A stretch of DNA of 64,000 bases. Source: JBHENC01 sp051000345 (GTDB lineage: Bacteria; Acidobacteriota; Blastocatellia; Pyrinomonadales; Pyrinomonadaceae). Location: contig JBPCOJ010000069.1 of NCBI GenBank assembly GCA_051000345.1, positions 1 through 64,000 of the forward strand. The letters are read 5' to 3'. The number at the start of each line of letters is the position of its first letter. Positions within the stretch are counted from its first letter, which is position 1. The notes under the pieces are model-generated. The model made no database searches. It was not told where the DNA came from and was given only the letters and a program-made list of their open reading frames with translations. Position numbers and translations under genes: made by a program. Shown piece by piece: positions 8,530-15,702 of the stretch.

Positions 8530-8775
8530 TTAAAGGTCTTTAGATTTGTCGTCGGTGATGCCGCCCGCGATGATCGTCTCGTCTTCGAGCGACGGGTTAA
8601 TCACATCGTCAATCGGGTTCGACGGATTTACGGCAGTATCCGCGCTGCCGCCCATCGCCGCGCCGGATGTTCCTCCGCCGATATTGGTTGTGCCGCCGCC
8701 GCCCATCGGACTCGGCATTTTGCTGCCGGAAGTAAAATCATCATCCGTATCGAGACTGCTTTTATCTCTTGCCAT
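8530..8775 (-). CDS. Small Gly/Asp-rich unknown protein
   Basis: 81 aa, low complexity: an acidic N-terminus, a Gly-rich middle (MGGGGTTNIGGGTSG) and an acidic C-terminus ending DDKSKDL. No signal peptide or membrane segment. A strong Shine-Dalgarno (GGAGGAAC, 6 nt before the ATG) and the hairpin just after the stop argue that it is really expressed. I do not recognise a family; the composition suggests a disordered protein. Confidence 0.65.
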   Translation of the reverse strand: MARDKSSLDTDDDFTSGSKMPSPMGGGGTTNIGGGTSGAAMGGSADTAVNPSNPIDDVINPSLEDETIIAGGITDDKSKDL

Positions 8776-8912
8776 TGCTGTTCCTCCGTTTGTTTATGTG
8801 TTTGAAATTCCCCGTGGATTGTTTCGTGCGCTCGAACGCTTCACATTGTAGCCGTTCGGCGTCGCGCCCGCCAACGCTTTAGCCGCGCGTGCGGGCGTTT
8901 TATCGGGCGTGA

Positions 8913-8918
8913 TATAAT
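8913..8918 (+). promoter_or_regulatory. Candidate -10 box of hemW
   Basis: TATAAT sits 15 bp before the hemW ATG, so transcription would start within a few bases of the start codon (nearly leaderless). No convincing -35 is seen 16-18 bp upstream. Confidence 0.4.
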
Positions 8919-8932
8919 TTTCCTTTCCGACA

Positions 8933-10069
8933 ATGCAACGAACAGGCATCTACATACACATTCCCTTTTGCCGCCGCCGCTGCTCTTACTGCGACTTTGC
9001 GACACACGCCTTCGATGCCGATTTGTCTTCGCGTTACGTGCGCGCGCTCGTATCGGAAATCGAAGGCTTCGACGCGCCTTCGGCGATGCGCGATGCGGAC
9101 ACGATATACTTCGGCGGCGGCACGCCGAGTCTATTGCTACCCGAACAAATTTCATTCGTTCTCGACGCTGTGAAAAAATGTTTTCATGTCGCGGAAGATG
9201 CCGAAGTGACTTTGGAGATCGATCCGGGAACTGCATCGCCCGATGCGTTGCGCGAGTTTCGCCGCGCAGGAATCAACCGCGCGAGCTTCGGCGCGCAGAC
9301 TTTCGATGACGACGAACTACGCCGCTTAGGGCGCGCACACACCGCCGCCGATGTTCGCCGCACAATGACGGATTTGCGCGATGCCGAATTCGATAATGTC
9401 AGCCTCGATTTGATCGCAGGGCTGCCGTCGCAAACGCTTTCCGCATGGCAACGCAACGTCCGCGAAGCGCTCGCACTTCGTCCCGAACACTTGTCGCTTT
9501 ACCTTCTGGAAATCCACGAAGGCACGCCGCTTCACGCGCAGATTAAACGCGGCGCGGCGGCGCAGCCCGACGATGACGCGGCGGCAGAAATGTATCAGTT
9601 GATGGCTGAAATGGCGCGCGCCGCAGGCTATGAGCACTACGAGATTTCCAACTTTTGTTTGCCGGGACACGCAGCGCGCCACAACACGAAATACTGGACG
9701 GGCGCGCCCGTTTACGGCTTCGGCTGCTCGGCGCATTCCTATGACGGAACTTCGCGCCGCTGGTCGAACGAACGCGGCACAACGCGCTATCTGGAATTGA
9801 TCGAAACAACCGGCGAGGCCGTCGCCGAAGTAATCCAGCTGGCAGAAGATGAGCAGCGCGCTGAAGCGATTTTTCTCGGCCTCCGATTGCAGCAGGGAAT
9901 CGATCTCGGCGAACATCGAACGCGCTACGGCGTGGACGTGCGCGAGCAGTACCGCGATGAACTCGCGCGGCTCACCGACGCCGGATTGATCGAGTTAAAA
10001 AACGGCACGATGAAACTAACCACGCACGGCGCGCTTCTTTCCAATGAAGTGTTCGCAATTTTTGTATAA
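8933..10069 (+). CDS. hemW: Radical SAM heme chaperone HemW (HemN-like)
   Basis: 378 aa. The radical SAM cluster motif CRRRCSYC (C13, C17, C20) is followed by D-F, as in HemW rather than true coproporphyrinogen dehydrogenase, and the SAM-binding GGGTP is at 61-65. HemW family members bind heme and deliver it to target proteins; older annotations call them oxygen-independent coproporphyrinogen III oxidase. The C-terminal HemN domain is present (EAIFLGLRLQQGIDL). It stands alone, with a repeat-bearing gap after it. Confidence 0.9.
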   Translation: MQRTGIYIHIPFCRRRCSYCDFATHAFDADLSSRYVRALVSEIEGFDAPSAMRDADTIYFGGGTPSLLLPEQISFVLDAVKKCFHVAEDAEVTLEIDPGTASPDALREFRRAGINRASFGAQTFDDDELRRLGRAHTAADVRRTMTDLRDAEFDNVSLDLIAGLPSQTLSAWQRNVREALALRPEHLSLYLLEIHEGTPLHAQIKRGAAAQPDDDAAAEMYQLMAEMARAAGYEHYEISNFCLPGHAARHNTKYWTGAPVYGFGCSAHSYDGTSRRWSNERGTTRYLELIETTGEAVAEVIQLAEDEQRAEAIFLGLRLQQGIDLGEHRTRYGVDVREQYRDELARLTDAGLIELKNGTMKLTTHGALLSNEVFAIFV

Positions 10070-10074
10070 GGAAG

Positions 10075-10193
10075 CAGGAGACAGAAGTCAGAAGTCAGAA
10101 TAAAAACAACCACAAGCGTAGGTGCGATGAGAATGAACTCGACTGCCTTCGCTTTCTTCTTCTTTATTTCTTCATTCTGACTTCTGTCTCCTG
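10075..10193. repeat. Inverted repeat built of 7-bp units
   Basis: The arm caggagacagaagtcagaa (10075-10093) is repeated exactly in inverted orientation at 10175-10193, with an 81-bp spacer. Each arm is made of heptads: GAAGTCA twice at 10084-10097 on the left, and TGACTTC, TGTCTCC, TGACTTC at 10178-10198 on the right. It fills the gap between hemW and the threonine aldolase gene. Similar heptad runs occur at 27163 and 57881. Confidence 0.85.
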
Positions 10194-10212
10194 ACTTCCG
10201 GCTACTAATTTT

Positions 10213-11346
10213 ATGATTGATTTACGAAGCGATACTGTGACGAAACCTAGCCCTCGGATGCGGCGCGCGATGGCCGAAGCCGAAGTCGGCGATGATGTGT
10301 ATTTGGAAGACCCGACGGTCAATCATTTGCAGGAACGCGCCGCCGAAATCTTCGAGAAGGAAGCCGCGTTGTTTGTCCCGACGGGTTCGATGGGCAATCT
10401 GATCGCCGTCAAACTGCACACGCATCCCGGCATGGAAGTCGTCATCGAAGAGCGCGGGCATATCTATAATTACGAGATGGCGGGCATGGCTGCCGTCGCC
10501 GGAACGCTTGCGCGCCCCGTCAAAAGCGCCGACGGCACGGGCATTCTCGCATGGCCTGATATAGAAGCGGCGCTGCACGTCGGCGGCGCATATTACGTTG
10601 CTCCGACGGGACTCATCGCGCTTGAAAATTCTCATAATCTGGCGGGCGGTACGGTTCTTCCGCGCGCCGTTTGCGCAGAAATTTGCGAGCGCGCACATGC
10701 TCTAAAACTTCCTGTGCATTTGGACGGCGCGCGGATTTTCAACGCGGGCGTCGCGTTGAATGAACCGGTTGCGACGCTCACGCGTGCCGTCGATTCCGTG
10801 ATGTTTTGTTTGTCGAAGGGTTTAGGCGCGCCCGTCGGCTCGATGCTGCTCGGCACGCGCGCTTTCATCGAAGAAGCGCGTGTGTGGCGCAAACTGCTCG
10901 GCGGCGGAATGCGGCAAGTCGGCGTGCTTGCCGCCGCCGGACTCGTCGCGCTCGAAGAAAGCCCCGCGCGCCTTCATGAAGATCACGAAAACGCGCAACT
11001 CTTGGCGCAAGGACTCGCGGACATAGACGGCATCGCAATCGATCCCGCGAAGATTGTGACGAACATCGTTATCTTCGGAATTGCCGGAACGGGCATCACG
11101 GCAAACGCCATTTGCGACGAATTGAAGGAACGCGGCGTGCTCGCGTCCGGCTTCGGTTCGAGCATACGCATGGTCACGCATTACGATGTCACACGCGCCG
11201 GAATTGAAACGGCTTTGCGCGAACTGCGCGAAGTAATCGGTAACAAACGCGTGCAGCGTGATGATGGTGCTGCTGCTGCTGTTGGCGGCAATGTGGATGG
11301 AATCGATAGCGGGACGATGACGACAGTCGCCGCCGCGAAATCATAG
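10213..11346 (+). CDS. ltaE: Low-specificity threonine aldolase (PLP-dependent)
   Basis: 377 aa, fold-type I PLP enzyme cleaving L-threonine or L-allo-threonine to glycine and acetaldehyde. The family opening MIDLRSDTVTKPSP is present, with GDDVYLEDPTVNHLQ, the HLDGAR motif at 169-174 and the PLP lysine K202 in LSKGLGAPVGS. Residues after about 340 are a low-complexity tail (Ala, Gly, Asp, Thr) not seen in typical homologues. cmk starts 14 bp after the stop. Confidence 0.9.
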   Translation: MIDLRSDTVTKPSPRMRRAMAEAEVGDDVYLEDPTVNHLQERAAEIFEKEAALFVPTGSMGNLIAVKLHTHPGMEVVIEERGHIYNYEMAGMAAVAGTLARPVKSADGTGILAWPDIEAALHVGGAYYVAPTGLIALENSHNLAGGTVLPRAVCAEICERAHALKLPVHLDGARIFNAGVALNEPVATLTRAVDSVMFCLSKGLGAPVGSMLLGTRAFIEEARVWRKLLGGGMRQVGVLAAAGLVALEESPARLHEDHENAQLLAQGLADIDGIAIDPAKIVTNIVIFGIAGTGITANAICDELKERGVLASGFGSSIRMVTHYDVTRAGIETALRELREVIGNKRVQRDDGAAAAVGGNVDGIDSGTMTTVAAAKS

Positions 11347-11360
11347 GAGCGCGTTTTCGT

Positions 11361-12053
11361 TTGAAGCAACGATTAATCATTGCCGTTGACGGGCCTTCGG
11401 GCGCGGGCAAATCCACGCTCGGGCGCATGATCGCGCGTGAACTCAAACTGCTTTACATAGACACGGGCGCGATGTACCGCGCGGTGGCGCTCGCCGTTAT
11501 AGAATCCGGCGTGAGCACGACGGACGCCGCGAAAGTCGCTTCGATTGCCGACTCAGTGCGCATTGAATTAGCGGGTGATCCTGACTCCTTGCGCGTCGCT
11601 TTGAACAAGCGCGACGTGACCGATGAACTTCGCACCGAACAGGTCAGCCATATGGCGTCAATCGTTTCGGCGATTTCGCAGGTGCGCCGCACGCTTGTCG
11701 AACGCCAGCGCGAAATAAGCGAGTCGAGCGCGGACGGCGTCGTGCTCGACGGGCGCGACATCGGGACAATCGTGTTCCCGAATGCCAGCATTAAGTTTTT
11801 CTTGACGGCTGCGCCCGAAGCACGCGCGCACCGTCGTTATGAAGAAGACCGCGTGCGCGCGCAGGATATTTCCTTCGAGGAAACGCTCGCCGATATTAAC
11901 AAGCGCGACCAAAGAGATTCGACGCGCGAGGATTCGCCGCTCGCCATCGCCCGTGACGCCATCGTTATAGATTCCTCGGAACTCTCCATCGAAGACGTTT
12001 ACGCGCGCATGATGGAAGCGATCAGAGCGCGACTCGACGAAAGGACAGCATGA
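11361..12053 (+). CDS. cmk: Cytidylate kinase
   Basis: 230 aa, phosphorylates CMP/dCMP for nucleotide synthesis in the cytoplasm. P-loop GPSGAGKST at 11-19, then the family stretch LLYIDTGAMYRAVAL, the region DGVVLDGRDIGTIVFP that binds CMP, and the C-terminal RDQRDSTREDSPL motif. The start is taken as TTG at 11361, preceded by AGGAG 11 nt upstream; no ATG is available before the P-loop. The stop codon overlaps the ATG of a small membrane peptide gene. Confidence 0.93.
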   Translation: MKQRLIIAVDGPSGAGKSTLGRMIARELKLLYIDTGAMYRAVALAVIESGVSTTDAAKVASIADSVRIELAGDPDSLRVALNKRDVTDELRTEQVSHMASIVSAISQVRRTLVERQREISESSADGVVLDGRDIGTIVFPNASIKFFLTAAPEARAHRRYEEDRVRAQDISFEETLADINKRDQRDSTREDSPLAIARDAIVIDSSELSIEDVYARMMEAIRARLDERTA

Positions 12054-12178
12054 AACTTCCCGGATTCTCATTCAAGAACGAAGGCCTCTGGCTTGCACTT
12101 TCTACCTACGCGCTGCCGGTCATTGGCCTCCTACTCTATCTTCTCTCCTATTTTCTGTTCCGGCTTTTCAAGCATTAA
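12050..12178 (+). CDS. Small single-pass membrane peptide coupled to cmk
   Basis: 42 aa. Its ATG overlaps the cmk stop (ATGA at 12050-12053), the hallmark of translational coupling, and its stop lies 5 bp before ribE. The peptide has a short amphipathic N-terminus (MKLPGFSFKNEG), one hydrophobic helix (about 14-38) and a positive tail RLFKH. I know no family for it. The precise overlap and uninterrupted membrane helix support a real gene, although chance cannot be excluded at this length. Confidence 0.55.
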   Translation: MKLPGFSFKNEGLWLALSTYALPVIGLLLYLLSYFLFRLFKH

Positions 12179-12183
12179 ATTTT

Positions 12184-12840
12184 ATGTTCACAGGCATTAT
12201 CGAAGAACTCGGGCGCATTCATTCGATTGAGCGACGCGGCGAGGGCGCGCGGCTCATCGTCGAAGCACATATCGTGACGGGCGACACGCGCGAAGGCGAT
12301 TCAATCGCGGTCAACGGCGTATGTTTGACGGCGATTGACGTGCGCGCCGGTTCGTTTGCGGCAGACGGTTCGAGGGAAACTCTGCAACGCTCAACGCTCG
12401 GAACTTTGCGCGCCGGATCACACGTCAATCTCGAACGCGCGGTGACGCCCGCAACGCGTCTCGGCGGCCACATCGTGCAGGGGCATGTCGATGCGCGCGG
12501 GCAATTTTTGAGCGCCGAAGAACACGGCGGCTCATGGACGGCGCGCATCAATTATCCAATGGAGATGCAGCGCTACTTTGTCTTCAAAGGCTCGGTCACA
12601 GTCGAAGGCATCAGCCTGACCATCGCCGCGCTCACGGATGATTATTTCGAGATTGCCGTGATTCCGAAAACGTGGGCGCTCACCAATCTCTCGCACTTGC
12701 GCACGCATGACCACGTCAATCTCGAAGCAGACATCATCGCCAAATACGTCGAGCGCATTTTGACAATCGGCGCGAACACTGAAAAAGAGAATTCGCCATC
12801 GCTCACTTTAGAAAAGCTGGCAGACCTCGGCTACAAATAA
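12184..12840 (+). CDS. ribE: Riboflavin synthase, alpha chain
   Basis: 218 aa, catalyses dismutation of two 6,7-dimethyl-8-ribityllumazine molecules to riboflavin. The conserved N-terminus MFTGIIEELG is intact, and two tandem lumazine-binding domains are seen (about 1-97 and 98-200), with GDSIAVNGVCLT in the first and GSVTVEGISLTIA in the second, plus the GGHIVQGHVD linker. It lies close behind cmk and the small membrane peptide; ribB is 1.5 kb downstream. Confidence 0.95.
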   Translation: MFTGIIEELGRIHSIERRGEGARLIVEAHIVTGDTREGDSIAVNGVCLTAIDVRAGSFAADGSRETLQRSTLGTLRAGSHVNLERAVTPATRLGGHIVQGHVDARGQFLSAEEHGGSWTARINYPMEMQRYFVFKGSVTVEGISLTIAALTDDYFEIAVIPKTWALTNLSHLRTHDHVNLEADIIAKYVERILTIGANTEKENSPSLTLEKLADLGYK

Positions 12841-12903
12841 TCGTCTATCAATAAACGGCTATGAACACCACGAGCGCCACGCGCAGTTGAGAGAATATCT
12901 TCT

Positions 12904-13542
12904 ATGATAGATACCAAATCCGACAACAATGAACCTGTCGCGCAGCACAATTCGCGCGCCAATCTGGAGCGCCTGCTCGACGAGATTATTCAGCAGCCCG
13001 AACGCCGCGCCGAAATCGCGCAAAACATCGACGTCGTTTTCGGTCAGGATAAAGTCGTGCTCGTGCTCGACATGAGCGGCTTTTCGCGCACGACGCAACG
13101 TCATGGCATCGTCGCGTTTCTCTTGATGATTCACGAAATGCAATTAATCGCCCGGCCTTCCTTGCAAACTCACGGCGGGCTGCTCATCAAGGGCGAAGCG
13201 GACAATCTTTTTTGCCTCTTCGATACGGTTGATGCGGCTGTCGGCGCGAGCCGCGAGATAAGGGATCGCCTGAACGTCGCCAACATGCTGCTGCCCGAAG
13301 ATCATCGCCTGTACGTTTCCATAGGCATCGGCTACGGGCGGATTTTGAACATCGGCGACCATGATTTATTCGGCGATGAAGTCAATCTAGCCTCCAAACT
13401 CGGAGAAGACATAGCGCAAAAAGGAGAGATTCTCTTAACGGCGAACGCCCGCGCCGCGCTTCAGGATGCAACCGTCCAGACGCGCGAAGACACTGTGAGT
13501 ATCTCCGGCCTGTCTCTGGCCTACCACGTTGTGCAGAGTTAA
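12904..13542 (+). CDS. Class III adenylate/guanylate cyclase-like protein with altered catalytic residue
   Basis: 212 aa: an N-terminal helix (about 15-45) then a single cyclase homology domain. Both metal aspartates are present (D56 in VLDMSGFS, D100 in KGEADNLF), as are the base-contacting K96 and D154 and the ribose-orienting N161. The arginine four residues after that Asn, which stabilises the transition state in class III cyclases, is lysine here (NLASKLGE, K165). Activity is therefore uncertain: it may be a weak cyclase or a nucleotide-binding regulator. Cytoplasmic, no membrane or sensor domain. Confidence 0.75.
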   Translation: MIDTKSDNNEPVAQHNSRANLERLLDEIIQQPERRAEIAQNIDVVFGQDKVVLVLDMSGFSRTTQRHGIVAFLLMIHEMQLIARPSLQTHGGLLIKGEADNLFCLFDTVDAAVGASREIRDRLNVANMLLPEDHRLYVSIGIGYGRILNIGDHDLFGDEVNLASKLGEDIAQKGEILLTANARAALQDATVQTREDTVSISGLSLAYHVVQS

Positions 13543-13610
13543 GCCGGAAAAGTCTGCAACGCGTAATGGGCGTTAGGCGGACACTACCGAAGCTTTAGAA
13601 GAGTTGAGAT

Positions 13611-14015
13611 ATGGGAAAGGTCAGAATCATTGTGACAAGCGAGTGTGCCGCGAACGACGAGCGCATCGTTGTTCGAACGCTTACAGTTGATACGGATTCT
13701 GGTAAACGTCTTACAGCCAGCCGTGCCGCACGGGTGCTGGCACGAAGCGTTCCCGGCTTCCGTCGGCGTAAGGGTAGGTATGCGCGCATGGATGGTGTTT
13801 CGGTATTACCTGTAATGGAAGTGACCGGGCAAGGATGGTGCGCTTGGCGATTGAAGACTGGTGACGATGCGCCATCAGGCTATGAACCACCTATTCCCGG
13901 TCGCGTTGGAAAGCTAAATTCTGCGAACAATCCATTGGCTGACCGCACGAGTGGAGTATGGGAGCGAGCAGATGTTTCTGAAGTATTGTTCTCGGACACG
14001 GGCAACAACGGATAA
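13611..14015 (+). CDS. Unknown protein, possibly a mobile cassette ORF
   Basis: 134 aa, not recognised. The N-terminus (MGKVRIIVTSEC) is beta-like, followed by an Arg-rich stretch (RSVPGFRRRKGRYARMDG) and a Gly/Pro-containing C-terminal half. Codon use is less biased to gcg/cgc than in the neighbours. GTTAGGC, a sequence like the integron recombination core, lies 33 bp upstream (13572-13578), and a hairpin overlaps the stop. No complete attC is visible. It interrupts the riboflavin genes, consistent with insertion. Confidence 0.45.
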   Translation: MGKVRIIVTSECAANDERIVVRTLTVDTDSGKRLTASRAARVLARSVPGFRRRKGRYARMDGVSVLPVMEVTGQGWCAWRLKTGDDAPSGYEPPIPGRVGKLNSANNPLADRTSGVWERADVSEVLFSDTGNNG

Positions 14016-14042
14016 GCCATCGCATCGAGTGAGCCTTATCCC
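14011..14042 (+). terminator. Hairpin at the end of the cassette-like ORF
   Basis: GGATAAG (14011-14017) pairs with CTTATCC (14036-14042) across an 18-nt loop, and the ORF stop lies inside the left arm. There is no T-run, so termination is only one possibility. Confidence 0.3.
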
Positions 14043-14309
14043 GTGCCGCCTATCAATGCATTCAACCGGAGCGCGAAATAGCGTTGCGTTGCCTGACAAA
14101 TTCTTGCACTCAACAGCTTGATATGAACACCTCTTATTTCTTTCCCTAAAGTTTACGTCGGATGCTTCATTTAGGTGGCAGCTAAAAGCCGCTGCTAATG
14201 ACTTCGGCACAAACTTCTCTCATTAACGCGAGTCGCCAAAAGCGCGGCTTTCGGGTAAGATAATCGTTGCCGATATTCTCTCCCGACAATCTGCTGCGCG
14301 TGAACAAAC

Positions 14310-15470
14310 ATGCCTTTTGCTGCCATTGAAGACGCCGCGCGCGATATACGCGACGGGCGCATGATTATTATTGTTGACGACGAAGACCGCGAGAACGAAG
14401 GCGATCTGGTTTGCGCGGCGGAAAAAATCACGCCCGACATAATCAATTTCATGGCGACACACGCGCGCGGTTTGATCTGTTTACCGCTCACGGAGGAGCG
14501 CTGCGACGAACTGCATTTGACGATGCAAGTCGCGGACAATACGTCGTTTCTCGGCACGGCTTTTACAGTCTCCATCGAAGCGCGCAAAGGTGTCACGACG
14601 GGCATCTCCGCGCATGACCGCGCGACGACGATTTTGACGGCGGTTGATTCAAGCACTCGTCCGGCAGACCTCGCGCGTCCCGGCCACATTTTTCCTTTGC
14701 GCGCCCGGCGTGGCGGCGTGCTTGTGCGTCCCGGACAAACAGAGGCGAGCGTTGACATCGCGCGCATCGCGGGGCTGCAACCGGCGGGAGTGATCTGCGA
14801 GATTATGAACACGGACGGCACGATGGCGCGCCTTCCGCAACTACAGGAATTTGCACACACGCACGATTTGAAAATCATCTCCGTCGCCGATTTGATTCGC
14901 TATCGTATGCGCAAGGAAGTGCTTGTCAGGCGCGCGGCGGAAACCGATTTGCCGACTGTCTACGGACGCTTTCGCGCCGTCGCCTTCGAGAACGTCGTCA
15001 ATAACGAAGTACACTTGGCGATGGTCATGGGCGATGTGAAAACGAATGAGCCTGTGCTGGTGAGAGTACATACGGAGAACGTGACGGGTGACGTGTTCGC
15101 ATCAATCGTTGACGACACGAATTATCAATTGCATACGTCGCTCGAGAAAATCGCGGCGGCTGGTCGCGGCGTCGTGCTGTATTTACGTCAACGCGAGCAC
15201 GGGCTTGATTTGATTCACCAGCTACGCACGTATGAGTTAATGCAAAAGCGCAATTTGAGTTTGCCGGAAGCAAGCCTTGAAACGTGCTACGGCGCGGACA
15301 GAGATTACGGCGTGGGCGCGCAGATTCTGCACGAATTAGGACTTCGCAGGATTGTGCTTTTGACGAATCGTCCGCCGAAGGTCGCAGCACTCGAAGGCTT
15401 CGAGTTGGAAGTGACAGGGCATGTGCCGCTCGGCTCACCAATGAGTGAAAAAGCGTTGATGGAAAAGTAG
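14310..15470 (+). CDS. ribB: 3,4-dihydroxy-2-butanone-4-phosphate synthase with degenerate GTP cyclohydrolase II domain (RibBX-like)
   Basis: 386 aa. The N-terminal half (1-205) is an intact DHBP synthase: DDEDRENEGD at 23-32, THARGLIC at 50-57, KGVTTGIS at 93-100 and RPGHIFPL at 123-130. It makes the four-carbon riboflavin precursor from ribulose 5-phosphate. The second half aligns with GTP cyclohydrolase II (VRVHTENVTGDVFAS, GRGVVLYLRQ) but all three zinc cysteines are replaced: N257, D268 and T270 stand where SEC and CDC should be, and EGRGIG reads REHGLD. The cyclohydrolase activity is probably lost, so a separate ribA must exist elsewhere. Comparable fusions (RibBX) are known in Proteobacteria. 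Confidence 0.88.
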   Translation: MPFAAIEDAARDIRDGRMIIIVDDEDRENEGDLVCAAEKITPDIINFMATHARGLICLPLTEERCDELHLTMQVADNTSFLGTAFTVSIEARKGVTTGISAHDRATTILTAVDSSTRPADLARPGHIFPLRARRGGVLVRPGQTEASVDIARIAGLQPAGVICEIMNTDGTMARLPQLQEFAHTHDLKIISVADLIRYRMRKEVLVRRAAETDLPTVYGRFRAVAFENVVNNEVHLAMVMGDVKTNEPVLVRVHTENVTGDVFASIVDDTNYQLHTSLEKIAAAGRGVVLYLRQREHGLDLIHQLRTYELMQKRNLSLPEASLETCYGADRDYGVGAQILHELGLRRIVLLTNRPPKVAALEGFELEVTGHVPLGSPMSEKALMEK

Positions 15471-15702
15471 TCGAACTTTGTCGCCGGATGACTCGCTTTC
15501 CGGCGAGCGGCAGCGGCAATAGTATGAGCAGTTGTGGCGTTGGCGGCAACGCTTGTTAAAGTTTAGTCATCAAGGATAACGTTGCAGTACGGTCGGTGTT
15601 TCTTTGCGAAGCGCATTCTTTCGCGGCTTCGATTTTCTCTCCACACAAATTTAATTACACAAAGAGCGAACGCGCCGGGTCAAACCTCGCGCACATTGTC
15701 TT

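Noticed and set aside
13543..13580. Full integron attC site
   Set aside because: Only one core-like GTTAGGC with a 5-bp stem is seen; too short and without the second core.
14016..14309. Possible FMN riboswitch before the ribB gene
   Set aside because: The conserved FMN aptamer segments (AGGG, GGTGAAATTCC-type) are not present.
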